A stretch of 64,000 nt of DNA from Lepidodermella squamata (Eukaryota; Gastrotricha). Position numbers and translations under genes: made by a program. Location: contig JBLDXI010000054.1 of the NCBI GenBank assembly GCA_047495785.1, positions 3,844,001 to 3,908,000 of the forward strand, in the 5' to 3' direction. Under the pieces are notes generated by a model that searched no databases, was not told where the DNA came from, and saw only the letters and a program-made list of their open reading frames with translations. This document shows, one piece after another, positions 1 to 11,844 of the stretch. The number at the start of each line of letters is the position of its first letter. Positions within the stretch are counted from its first letter, which is position 1.

Positions 1-2213
1 AATATCATACGACGGACCGGTGCATTCAAAATATATCACACCTTTCACGATGTTGTTGTTAACATTGCGCGGACAAATCTGATCACATTAGGAGTCTCTG
101 TCGCAGCTACTGCCTTCCTCTTAGTTTGCAAATTGGCCATCGATCCGAAACTGAAACGATTAATGCCGATGCCCATTCCGGCAGAGTTGATTCTGATGAT
201 CGTGGCATGTGCTGTGTCTTATTTAGTCGATCTTGGCCCGTCACATGCCGTTCAAGTCGTGGGCAAAATACCGTCGAATTTCCCCATGCCTAGGGTGCCT
301 ACTTATTTTGACCCTCAGTTGATAATAGACGCGATTCCTCTGGTGTTGGTGTCTTACTCTCTATGCATTTCTATGGGAAAACTACTAGCTAAAAAGCACG
401 GCTATAAAATTCGGCCGAATCAAGAATTCTTGGCGATAGGCATTTCGAATACTGTCAGTTCGTTTTTTGACTGTTACACCGCTTCGGCATCGATGAGTCG
501 GTCCCTTGTTCAATCGAATGTCGGCGGGCAAACTCAACTGGCCGGTGTTGTTTCATGTGCGATCATTTTATCCGTAATTCTCCTCCTGGGTACACTGCTC
601 CAGCCGCTACCGACCTGTATTCTTGCCGTAGTTGTCATGGTCAACCTTAGAGGAATGTTTCTCCAGGCTTCAGACCTCAAAAAATATTGGAGACATTGTA
701 AAATCGACGTCGTAACATGGCTGGTCGCTTTTCTGTCTACCGTTCTTATCGATGTCGATATCGGTCTTTACATGGGTGTCGGCTTTGTTTTGCTCACCGT
801 TGTATATCAAAGTGCCCGGGTTCACGTTTCGATTCTGCGGCAAGCTGGAAATACCGAATTATTCGCGCAGAATCGCCGCTACGGTGGCGTAAGTATTACT
901 AATTTGTTGAAGAAATGTTTCCTATATTGTTTTTATTCCAGCTTTCTTCCACACATCCGGCGTTGGTGCTCAAGTGGAATGCGCCTATTTATTTCGCTAC
1001 TGCCGACAAATTTATTTCTTATGTTGCAAAATCAGCTAGCGTGTCGTTTGAACAAAACTCGGCTGATATTGGAATGAAATCAGATTTTTCAAATGAATCC
1101 CGTGTCGCCGAGCTGGAACCCGTTAAACCGATATTTGGTGCCGAGGAGGTCGAAGAAGCACTTGTAATTACTTCATCCCAATCGGTTAAGGACACCGCCT
1201 CCGACCTTGCTTCACCTATTTCTGCTCAGACAAATTCAGCTCTTCCACGGCGTGGTCATAGCTCACTTAACCACAACGACGATTATACTAACCCTAACAA
1301 CTCTTCTTTCGATCCGACTAAAAATATTACAGCGATTGTGATCGACATGTCCGGTGTGATATTTATGGATACAGTTGGCCTCGATGCGATTCATCAGGTA
1401 ATTTTGCGATTGATATTTCATTGAAATATGTTAATCGTGTTTCACCAGCTCGCCCTCGATTTGTCTTCAAATAACGTTGACCTTCTGCTGGCATCTTGCC
1501 CTGAGCATGTGCTTAATATTTTGCAAACCGAGGAATCTCTGAAAGATTTCTGCCTTATGAACGTCTTTGTTTCGCCGATCGATGCGCTAGTTGCAGTTCG
1601 TCGCGGCGATTTCCTTGCGAAATTTACGTCTAAAAACGAACGCGAAAAGCATCGAACGCCGCCGACAAGGTCGCCGCAACACCACCGGCCCAGTTTGGTT
1701 GACAGTCAGCTGTCATTGATAAATTCGCAATTGGTAAGGATCACTCGAGATTTTCATTGTTATCTTCGGTTTTTGTCATTTTTAAAAAATCACCTGACCA
1801 TTGCACTATATGATATGAAAAGGCGTCAGGTCTTGGGTGCAAAGCTCCCGGTGGCAATGCTCAACCTAGTGCTAACGCACCATCTGAGGCAATGGCACCG
1901 AAAGTAAGCTCAGGCTTCGATTATCGGACGCCTGAATTCGCCGTTAATTTCACTTGCGTTGTTGTTGTGCCTTTACTAATTATTGTTTGGCCATTCACGG
2001 ATAGGTCTTTCTAGTGCAATATCTAAAAAGTTGAATTTGTGTGCTAATCATAAACTCTACTACCAAGTGCGCTACTAGTTTTACTGGGAAGTTATCTTGA
2101 TCACCAAGCTTTTATCATCGATAATTGCCGCTAATAATTCATTTTAACGAAATTTTAAGATTATTTTTTTTTAATTTCAGGAAGATGAAGATGAGCAATC
2201 ACAGCAACGCTAA
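1..2213 (+). CDS. SLC26/SulP-family anion transporter, 3' part
   Basis: The 5' end lies outside the window. Exons read <1..888, 942..1397, 1449..1733, 1823..1903 and 2181..2213, all joined in phase 0 with GT-AG introns of 51-277 bp, giving 580 residues. The first exon encodes the later membrane helices of a SulP transporter, including the conserved stretch around the DCYTASASMSRS segment and a run of hydrophobic helices. Exon 2 starts the cytoplasmic STAS domain (residues about 297 on; strand motif ending NAPIYFATA), which continues in exon 3 through the VIDMSGV and LDAIHQ segments. A long hydrophilic insert between the two STAS parts is usual for animal SLC26 proteins. The tail is acidic (EDEDEQSQQR). 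Family members exchange chloride, bicarbonate, sulfate or oxalate at the plasma membrane; which anion applies here, and which of the SLC26 paralogues this is, cannot be told from the partial sequence. Confidence 0.9.
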
Positions 2214-2662
2214 CCCAACGAAATCCAGCACACTATTTCGAATTTCAATTCAGCACAATCTCAATCTACTTCCTTGGCTTTTACGCAGCTTGTCTCCTCC
2301 TTTCGTAGTCGCTATAGCTCGAGGGATGGTTCCTTCATATTTATGAAACTCTTTTATATGACGATTAGAGAATCATGTTTGTTCAGCCGCAGTGTTGTGA
2401 ATTAGCCCAAGTGGACGAAATTTCTTATCACAGACCTTGGATCTGTTTCTTCTGGATATAATTTACTTGTCATAATTAGTCTGAAATGGTTAACTTATCA
2501 ATGCGAGATGATCAAATATTCAAGAACATAATTCTTTCCGGTATATATTTGAAAAAAGCAAACGATATATGACAATGGGTTTTATTTTAGTATAAAACTT
2601 TGACGGTTCATGCTACATTTTCATTACTTTTTAGATTTTAAAATCAAAATTGGAGTACACTT
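2214..2662. other. SLC26-ST7 spacer
   Basis: This is AT-rich spacer between two co-directional genes. I see no coding exon. A T-rich stretch ending in TTTTTAG at 2629-2634 lies 28 nt before the ST7 start and looks like a 3' splice acceptor for a leader. Confidence 0.6.
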
Positions 2663-4907
2663 ATGATGAGACTGAAGTCGGCCCTGCTCATGTCATGGGC
2701 CTACCTAAAGTACCTATGGGCCGTGTGGTTTCTCCTAGTGGTAGTCCTTATCTACTATCTCTGGGGCCCTTTCAAAATTCGCGATAACGTTGTGCAAGGT
2801 ACGTTCAGCTTTTTTTATCATTATGCACTGATTCAGTACAAAACCACACCGCCTTTTTCAGCCACTGCCTTTGTCAATACTTTGTCACCGCGATTTTACG
2901 TCGCGCTAACCGGAACCTCGTCATTAATTAGTGGTCTCATACTTGTAAGTTTCAGTAAACATAAAATCATGCGCTGTCCTTACATAGTTTTTCTCAGATT
3001 TTTGAATGGTGGTATTTCAAAAGATATGGAACCTCTTTTATCGAACAATTTTCCTTAAATTATTTGTCTCCGATTTTGGGCGGAGCGAACGGCAACCCCG
3101 GTCCTGCTTCAGCGAATGGAAATGGCGTCGCGGGGACTCATCCCGATGGGTCGATGAGGTGCTCGAAAACCAACGGAGCGAATGGCCATCATTTAGGCTC
3201 AGCGAGTTTTTCAAACGGTCGACGCGGTTCGATAACAGCGTTTGACGACGACGATTGGGGCGTGTCGGGTGATGGCGATGGCGACGTCTCCCCACCGACC
3301 TCTTCAGTCATCCAACGGAACCCGATGGCGCTGTTTCGGCGGGCCGAGTACGAGCGCTTCCGATACGCGACAGGCCGCGAACCTCTGACATTCTATGATC
3401 TCAATCTCTCCGCCCAGGAACACCAAGCCGCGTTTCTACTGCCCGGTGAAACCGACTCGGACACTCGGCCCGACCTCCAGCTCATGGAACTGGCGTGGCG
3501 AGAGCGCGACCCGCCCGAACGCGTCAACAAGGCGCATCTGGCGAGGGAAACCAATGCCGACTGTGTACAAGCCTACCTGCTGCTGGCCGAGGAAGAAGCG
3601 GTAACCATGGCAGACGCTGAGAAGCACCTGCGAACCGCGCTAAAACTCGCTGAAACCAACTTCCGACGACCTCCCCCTGTAGTTTTATCCAACGGCATGT
3701 CCGAAAGCGCCGAGATGGCGTATCGGCGAGACGTGACGCTTATATTTTATATTAAACGCCGCCTAGCGATGTGCATGCGGCGACTTGGCCGCGTTCGCGA
3801 GGCCGTTAAAGTTTTCAAAGAGCTGCTGAAAGACTCGGTTTTCAGTGAACTAGCCGAGGTGTTCAGCGTTCACGAAAACCTCGTCGAGGCGTTGCTGGAA
3901 ATGCAGGCCTACGCCGACGTACAAGCGCTTTTGTCGCGGTACGACTCGGCGGTGAGCGAAGCGCGGTCGGCGTGTATGTGCTACACAACAGCTCTCATGC
4001 GGGCTCGTTCGGTGGCAGATAAATTCTCGGCGGACGTAGCGACCCGGCGAGGTTTAACCACGGCCGAGGTCAATGTGATTGAGGCAATACACCGGGCGGT
4101 GGAGTACAACCCGCACGTAGCGCAGTATTTGCTCGAGACGAAGAAGCTGATCTTGCCCCCCGAGCACATCATCCGCCGCGGTGATAGCGAAGCCATTGCC
4201 TACGCCTTTCATCATTTGCCGCACTGGAAACGCGTCGACGGCGCGCTCAACCTACTGCAATGTACGTGGGAAGGCGCGTTCCGGCTACTACCGTCTCCGC
4301 TAGAGTCTGGCTATTTGTTTTATTCATATCCCAGTAATATTGAGCAGACGGATCGCGAATTATTGCCAGGTAATTATTCACCCATAATTTATCTTGAAAT
4401 GTAGAAGCTTTAAAACGCATGAAAGAAGATCATAAAATTGGGCATTATTGCTAAGCCGCTTAGTGTAAGGAAGAAAAAGTTTTATGACGCATGTTACACG
4501 AAATGTCGAAGGTGTGTGAAATATTAATCCGTCATTTCTAAGTAATTGGGTTTGATGCTTCATCCACAATTTCTATTTGCCAATTTATTCTATTCATTTA
4601 TTTTATTTTACAGTGTTCCATGAAGTTTCTGTATACCCGAAGAAAGAGTTGCCGTTTTTTATACTTTTCACGGCTGCGCTATGCTCAGTAATGGCGTTGA
4701 TGACCTTACTAGCTCATAGCTATCCACAATATACCATTACTTTATCCAGAACGGTAAGTATTTCTTTCTTCCGATTTTTCGATTTTTTTAAAAAAAGGCG
4801 ATTTCTAGATTGCGCATTGGCTTAGCAGTCCGATAGCGTTCTTCTTCGGCAAGTTGGAGGCGATTTTACCTTCAGCTTCGTCACTGGCGTTCTCAAAACT
4901 AGGCTGA
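2663..4907 (+). CDS. ST7: ST7 (suppression of tumorigenicity 7) family membrane protein
   Basis: Five exons: 2663..2798, 2862..2944, 2998..4369, 4614..4753, 4809..4907, giving 609 residues, close to the roughly 585 of vertebrate ST7. Recognition rests on long family-specific stretches: the N-terminal hydrophobic segment with [10 protein letters not shown], the second segment [20 protein letters not shown], then [69 protein letters not shown] and the C-terminal [20 protein letters not shown] helix. The middle has TPR-like helical repeats. The first ATG pair at 2663 gives the expected N-terminus. Residues about 95-160 form a Gly/Ser/Asp-rich insert that is longer than in vertebrates. ST7 is a conserved multi-pass protein linked to growth suppression and LDL-receptor-related biology; its molecular activity is not established. 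Identification is secure; function is from the family only. Confidence 0.95.
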
Positions 4908-6662
4908 GCTATTCAAAGGCAGCAGCTGTCATACCTGCAATTTACTTCCTACTTCCAGTCAATTGCATATCGAAGCTATATACTATATTATTTGAATACT
5001 ATTAACCCCTGTATGAGACATCGTTTTCAAGATGCGGTAGTGAAAAATTGCGGCTTTGAAAGAATGACCATGGTTCATATCTTTCGATCTTTGGTTCAGT
5101 GTTTGTTCCTTTTGTTCGTTGGTTCCGCCCATCCTCCTCTTTCTTTTCTCTTTTATCTCTTTTGATCGTCGAAAATCGGAATTTCGATAAAAGATGAACT
5201 TCTCGTCTCATGACGTCAAACTCTCCGTTATAATCGTGTGCGCGTGTGTAACTTGCATCGACTAAAGATGGAAAATTTTTGTTGTTGGTTCACTTCTCGG
5301 TTGCTACAGTTTATAACGGCTTCATAAAGCATATTGCTATACGGTAACTGACCCTGACTGATTGTGAAAAATGCTTCCTTTTATAGTCAAAATCACTTTC
5401 CTAGTTGCGCCGGGAAATGCCACTCGTATCCATGAAATTTTTGTGTGTTCGTGTTGTGAAGGAGCGACAACAAAATAACAGCCGCTAAACTTACCTTATT
5501 ATGTAGCCTCCGCGGGAAACTACCTTGACTTGGTTAAAGCGGGCGTGGTGATGACGATTCTGGTTCGAAAACCGATTTTCTGTTCATTTTGCCTGCGTAA
5601 TTGATAAAGACGAAAATGGATCTGCACTTTTCTCTCATGCACATGTTGAAACCAACGATATAATATTATTATTCTTATTATTTCGGACATGAATTATTGT
5701 TTTTGTTGTTAAATTGAAGTAATAAGCGACGTCGATGGGAGCAACTCGTTATAGAATATTAAATGTGACAGAGTAAAAAAATGCGACAATTACTTGACAA
5801 AATTGACACCATTTTTTTGTTTTTTTTTTAGATCTTAATATCATTGTTATCCATCCACTCACGTGGTAATCACGTGTTTGACATGATTAATCGCGTGATC
5901 GTGGAACCAGTGAGCTTTTGTTGATTACAGCGTTAGCGTCATTATCTCCTATTCTCGTTGTTAACTGTTAACTTAAATTTTCCGAGAGCTATTGGAAAAA
6001 TTCGTTAACAATTCGATTATTTTCCATAAAATCCATTCCATGAATAACATCATTTGACCTTTATCTTCGGCTAGAGCACTCTGATTGGGCCGATTAATTA
6101 TTCCAAACCGATAAATTTTTCAGAAGTATAAATCATTGGGGTTCAAACTATTCGATTCAGTCATTTTCAGCAATGATGATATCGGCTATTGCTATGAATC
6201 CAAAATTTGGTGTAATTGCTAGCGTTAAAGCGGGCAATGTAGTCTAAACAATGCGAATATTTAATTCGCGCTAGTTTTGCAGCTCTGATACTGCAAGTCA
6301 ACAGCAAAATGGAATATGATGACAAAAACGAACTCAACCACCGAAGCTCGCTACTAGCATAGTGGTTTAGCTCCAACCGTGCTAAATCAGTATTCTGGGT
6401 TCAGTGCTCGGTGGTGGCTTAGTTTTTTTTTATTTTGGCTAATTCGCACACAAAAAAAATCGCTATTTGAATCATGAATTATTATGACAAATAATTTGTG
6501 AGCGGGTTTCGTTCATCGTTCATGATTCAAATGGCATCTCGACCGTTTTTGCAAGAGATGAATTTTGCGCGTAAAAAATGAACAATGAATCATGAATGTG
6601 TATTTTAAACACGAGTTTGTGAACCGCACTTTAATTTTATTTTCTTATGATTTTATTCGAAA
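4908..6662. other. ST7-NTE intergenic region
   Basis: About 1.75 kb without a convincing exon. It starts with the ST7 3' UTR. Short ORFs here lack any recognisable motif. A 14-bp perfect inverted repeat (6465-6478 and 6519-6532, built on TGAATCATGAA) lies about 130 bp before the NTE start, and a third copy of the core occurs near 6586. Confidence 0.6.
6465..6532. repeat. 14-bp inverted repeat upstream of NTE
   Basis: The arms at 6465-6478 and 6519-6532 are perfect reverse complements, separated by 40 bp. The arm contains TGAATCATGA, itself partly palindromic. It could be a stem-loop or a paired binding site; there is no further evidence. Confidence 0.5.
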
Positions 6663-9600
6663 ATGAATAGCAATACTTTGATTTTTAGTGAGCCCGGGCA
6701 CTTGAGCCATATGAAATATGAAAATGAGTTGAGTATGGAATTTTGGAGTAACCCGATAATTACTCCTATATTACTCGGTGTCGTCATCGGTGCTACCTCA
6801 ATCGTGGTATTATGGCTGCTATGGCGGTCTTGGAATCACCGCTCCTCCTCAACTCCAACCACGGTACACTGGTTAAATGATGATTTTTCGAAAAATTGAG
6901 ATTTCCTCTTTTCCAGCCACCTCCGGCTTACTCGAGAAGCACATCGCAGGTGCTCAATCGTGAGAATAGCAACAGTGGCACCGATGAGAAGCGCCACAAC
7001 AATTCAGCTCAGGCTAAATTGAGGCGGAAAAGGTTGGATCTGATGCACACGGTGAGCCATGAAATTGCTGGGCTGAGCCGTCGAGCTAGCGTTTTCGGCC
7101 GGAAACGGTTGGAAATTATGAAAAACGCACTGGCATCGCCTCAGCGACAGATCATGTCTCGGCTGGCGAAAGTTTTATCCACGCATGATATGCCAACGAA
7201 ACGAACAATTTCCCACCCGCCATCACGCATGTTCGACGACGATCCGAACGACCCGACTGTAGACCCGACCCAGGCGATCGGAATGCTCAGGGCTATCCGA
7301 GCTTTCTGTTGGGGAGTCGAGAAACCCGTCTTTCAAGACCTTTGCAAGTCGATCGAAACGCTGACCTTCGAGAAGGGCGAGATGCTGTTCCACCACGGTT
7401 CAGAAGACGACTCAATCTACGTTGTGCAGAGTGGCCAGGTGGATTTGCTCATCCTCGAAGAGAACAAAGACTACGTGATAAAATCAGTGCGGACCGGCGA
7501 GAATATTTTCAGCATGACTGCGATAATCGAGCGGTTAGCCGGTTTCAGGTCCTCGCATCAAAACGTAGCGGCTCGTTGCGCTATGCCGTCTCAAATCGCC
7601 CGGTTGCCAATCGCAGCTTTCTGCGCAGAGTGCCAAAATCGTCCTGATCTTTCTTTCTTCACTGTTCAAACAATAATGATCAAGTTATCGAGAGTTGTGT
7701 TCAACGCTCTCCACGCTTGTCTCGGTTTATCCGGCGAGTTGGTTCGAGATTTTCGCTCAGCGACCACCAGTGTGCAATCACTATCTCGGTCGTTGAGCCT
7801 CAGCGAGTCTACCGATGGTGCGTCCCGTAAACGAGCGTCAGCTGCTCGACGCCGTGAGCAAATGAAGCGGTTTTCTACGCTTGATACTAATGATATTAAG
7901 CAACCTGCGCCGGTTATGACGTCGCGCCCATCCTCAGATGTGATAAATGCGCTGGGCGAGGCGAAAATTCTCGAGGCCGTTTCCGCTGATTTGACGCTGC
8001 TTTTAGGCATGCCTGACAAGTCCTTCCTTGATGGTGCGTTGAAGGTTGAAAGTTTTCCGGCCGGTTCGCAGATCCACGGCCAGGATGACCGGTCGGTTAA
8101 CCTTCACATTGTCGTTCACGGTGTCTTGAACGCTTTCTCGAGAATTCCGGGTGAAAACGACCAGGACGAGTTGTTTTTCACTGCACACCCTGGCAGTTTA
8201 TTGGGGCAGTTGAGCATATTATCAAACGAGCCATCGATTTACTCGTTGAGGGCGAAAACTGACGCTGTGATAGTTTCAATATCGCGAGATGCTATTCACG
8301 ATTTGTTTCGCGACCATCCAAGAACTGCAGTGCCTTTAGCGAATTTTGTTGTCTCTGAACTCTCCCCGTTCGTTCGCCACCTCGATCACTCGTTAGGCTG
8401 GAAACAGGTCGAATCAGGCCGGGCATTGTACCGCCAAAACGACGTGGCTGATTGCGCCTACGTCATCCTACACGGCCGAATTCGAACAATTTTGAAAAAA
8501 TCTGAGGAAATTCGAGAAGTTATATCTGAGCACGGGCGTGACGAAGTTGTTGGACTGGTTGAAGTTCTAACCCAATCGCGTCGCATGTTCACCTCACTAG
8601 CAGTCCGCGATACAGAGGTCGGCTCCATTCCAGCCGGTTTGATTCACTGGCTGAAACGGTCACATCCGAAAATCGTGACGAGGCTTATTCACGTGATTGG
8701 AACTCGTTTGGTCGACGTTCGCATGAGGAGCGCAAACAGCGTTGAACAGCCGCTGCCAATGTTGAAAAATCGACCGCCTCTTCGAAATTTGTCCACCATC
8801 GCGGTTGTGCCAGCCTCTAAAGATGTGCCATTATCTTCGTTTACCCTCGAGTTGCAACACTCGTTGAATGCGGTTGGACCTTCATTGCGTCTGACCGGCA
8901 TGTTGGTGATGAGTCAACTTGGCACGTCGGCGTTCGATTCGATCAACGAGTATCATTTGCAAACGTGGCTGTCGCAGCAGGAGGAGACTTATCGAATGAT
9001 TCTTTACCAGTGCGATTCAACTTGCACGCCTTGGTCTCGGTGGTGTCTACGTCAGGCTGATGCGGTCCTGGAGGTTGCACTAGCATCTGCTGATCCGTCA
9101 GTTTCTTCGCAGAGTGAATTCGATCTCGAAAGAGTTGCTGTTCGAGCTCAAAAAGAACTGGTCTTATTATACAAGTGAGTATTCAATTCATCAACAATCG
9201 TAAAAAAAAAACCTCCTTAATTATTTTGGTTCTTCACTATACATCTATCAATTGTTATTTTTATTTCAGACATGACTATCAGGGTCTGCCTCGAAAAACC
9301 TCAGAATGGCTGGCTGCCCGTGGGTGGTGCCACGGTCATCATCACATCCGTTGCCCGAAACGTTTGCTGGCAACCAGCTCACCTCACCGGTTGATTTCGA
9401 CATACAGAAAACTGTTTGACTCTGAGCCGAACCCGTTCAGTGACTTCTCCCGCCTAGCCCGGTACCTCACAGGCACTAGCATCGGACTAGCGCTGGGTGG
9501 CGGTGGCGCTCGGGGCATCGCCCATATTGGGGTTTTGAAGGCTATGGCTGAAGCTGGAATTCCGGTGGACATGGTTGCCGGCACCAGTATCGGTTCTTTT

Positions 9601-11844
9601 ATGTCTGCGCTATGGGCGAAAGAGATGAATTTCGGCAAAATGACCGAAGTGGCGGGCAAAATGGCGAACCGGATGTTGGCAAAGGGCTCGTTGTTTTTGG
9701 ATTTGACGTACCCTTATGCTGGTATGTTTACCGGGCGCAATTTCAACTCGATAATCCGCGACTCGCTTTCCGGCGACGCCGAGGACGGCTCGAGCACCGA
9801 CACTCAGATCGAAGATCTCTGGCTTCCCTATGCATGTGTTACTACCGACGTGACTGCCTCAAAAATGCGAATACACACAAGGTATGAATCGACGGTTTTT
9901 TTGACGATTTATTAGAATTTTTGAATATAGTGGATCGTTATGGCGGTACGTTCGTGCGTCTATGTCTCTGGCTGGCTATATGCCTCCGCTTTGTGATCCG
10001 GCCGATGGTCATCTGTTGGTTGACGGCGGCTATACGAACAATTTACCTGCGGATGTTCTGAGGTTTGTCTCTACCGCATTTAACCATATGAGTTCGTTCA
10101 AATAGAACATAAGCCGCATTTTCATTTTGATGAAAATCATTTACGTTTCTCAATTTAAAATATGGCTCATTTTTCAGGGCGATGGGATGCAGTGTTGTGT
10201 TCACAGTCGATGTTGGTGCTGTCGACGAAACAGATCTCTCAAACTACGGCGACGAGCTCAATGGCTGGTCAGTTATGTGGAAGCGTTACTGGCCATGGGC
10301 GAAGCCGGTGAAAGTGCCAAACATAGCCGATATCCAGTCACGCCTTGCCTACGTAGCCTGCTGCCGGCAACTTGAAGTCGTGAAACAACAGCCTTATTGT
10401 ATTTACGTTCGTCCGCCTATCGACAAGTACAAGACGTTGGCGTTTAATTTATTCGAGGAAATCAACAAGGTCGGCTACAACTATGGCCGCAAGTTTTTCT
10501 CGATCATCAACGTTCGACGATTTTTCTACGATCTCTACAATCAGCGAGCTTTGACCATCAAATCAGCGACATCAGTGAGCAGTGCCGTGAAAAGTCCTGC
10601 CGCGTCTGCTACCCCACTGCAGCCGAATTCCTTCTCAGAGCTAGCTGAGATGGTTTGCCGAGTCGAGCCCGACCTCAATTCTACAATTGACGAAACGGAA
10701 GAAGACACGGATTCAGTTTCAGGCGAAGTTGTTGATGGTCCGTTATTGAACGCAAATTTGCCTCAAGTTGCGTTCCAACTTGGTGATGAGCCGACTAATC
10801 TTACCGTGCCTGGTAGCGACACTAACGGCCACAGTCCGGCGAGCAGTTTGGGCGGAACGTTGGCTCCCAACTCGCGGTCGAATTCTCGGCGTGGGTCATT
10901 CCGTGCCCAGCCTATCCATCAGTTGCTGCATTTGGACGATGATTACGACGATGATGACGATGACGACGAAGATACGGTGTTCGATGATGTAGGAGGTCGC
11001 ACGCTCATGGAACAAGACCGGTCACTTTCCGACACTGAATTGCCCAAGTAAGTCATTGAACCCCGCTTTTTTCTTTCGATATTTCAATTAAACCTACAAA
11101 GACCCCGTCAAACCCGAAGCATCCATTAGGCTCAGGTTAATTTGTTTACATGCGTTTGGTGGGAGATCTTAACTGTTTTTGGCAGTGGGGATTTTCATAA
11201 CGACAAGCTTGATTATTATAATCAATAAAAATTGCGGTTTGAGAAGAGTTCGAATTTTGATTTTCGAACCGTTTTATGGGCCTTGATAAGTATTTTTGTA
11301 TTCTAGCAGGATACTTTTGCAGTTTCGAGTCATTTATTTCATAAAGATGTTACATATATTTATTCGTGCGACGTTTCGGCCACAAAGTGGCCATCGTCAG
11401 GCAGTATCTTAGAATTCGAAAATCGATACGCAGATATAATATCGTCAGGCAGTATCTTAGAATTCGAAAATCGATACGCAGATATAATATCTGCGTATCG
11501 ATTTTCGAATTCTAAGATACTGCCTGACGATGGCCACTTTGTGGCCGAAACGTCGCACGAATAAATATATGTAACATCTTTATGAAATAAATGACTCGAA
11601 ACTGCAAAAGTATCCTGCTAGAATATTGTGTTTAAATACACCGGGTCTATAATGCAATACGATTCGATACCAACATCTATCGGTTTGGTATTCAGTTCAA
11701 GTATTTTTGTACCTGATTTTCAGTTCGAATGGAATTCTACCTCGATCGATTGGTGCAAGTCGGCAGCTCATGTTCCCGCTTGAAGCGGAGTCTCTTCCTG
11801 TATCAAAAAACATTGGTCGGAGTCACCTATCGCTGTCTGATTGA
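6663..11844 (+). CDS. Neuropathy target esterase / lysophospholipase (PNPLA6/7 family, Swiss cheese)
   Basis: Six exons: 6663..6863, 6917..9174, 9270..9881, 9931..10062, 10178..11047, 11724..11844, giving 1397 residues (human NTE is about 1370). Order: one N-terminal membrane helix (about residues 33-54), three cyclic-nucleotide-binding-like domains (about 205-330, 430-545 and 560-680), then a patatin phospholipase domain. The oxyanion loop GGGGARG is near residue 896, the nucleophile motif GTSIG near 923 and the dyad aspartate in VDGGY near 1054, so the enzyme looks catalytically intact. The family hydrolyses lysophosphatidylcholine and phosphatidylcholine at the ER face and protects neurons. 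The C-terminus has an Asp-rich patch ([14 protein letters not shown]) and a final exon behind an intron holding a hairpin element. Start: the ATG at 6663 precedes the membrane helix. An AATAAA lies at 12648-12653. Confidence 0.96.
11368..11403 (-). ncRNA. Hammerhead-ribozyme-like core, left arm (inverted copy)
   Basis: This is the reverse complement of the right-arm motif with the same core, hairpin and GTC site. It is intact except that the 48-bp duplication changes what would form the outer part of helix I. Confidence 0.4.
11521..11557 (+). ncRNA. Hammerhead-ribozyme-like core, right arm
   Basis: In order: TGC (11521-11523), CTGACGA (11524-11530, fits CUGANGA), a six-pair hairpin GGCCAC/GTGGCC with a TTT loop (11532-11546), GAAA (11547-11550), CGTC (11551-11554, candidate cleavage after C) and GCA (11555-11557), which pairs with the first TGC as the start of helix I. 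One T (11531) sits unpaired at the base of helix II, which departs from the classical core. A mirror copy on the minus strand lies at about 11368-11403. Self-cleavage is inferred from pattern only. Confidence 0.45.

Larger units (their letters stand above)
11299..11625. mobile_element. Foldback (long inverted-repeat) element in the last NTE intron
   Basis: The segment is a near-perfect palindrome of 327 bp. The left arm starts at 11299 and the right arm ends at 11625; the innermost stem is 11443-11484 against 11488-11529 with a 3-nt loop. The left arm carries an extra copy of a 48-bp unit (11395-11442 and 11443-11490 are identical), so the palindrome is interrupted there. Each arm holds a CTGACGA ... 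GAAAC-GTC motif resembling a hammerhead ribozyme core. I see no ORF and no clear target-site duplication. The near identity of the arms suggests recent origin, gene conversion between arms, or an assembly fold. Confidence 0.75.

Noticed and set aside
5553-5583. GGTTCGAAAACC as a tRNA B box
   Set aside because: No A box or cloverleaf at the right distance, and it does not fit GGTTCGANTCC.
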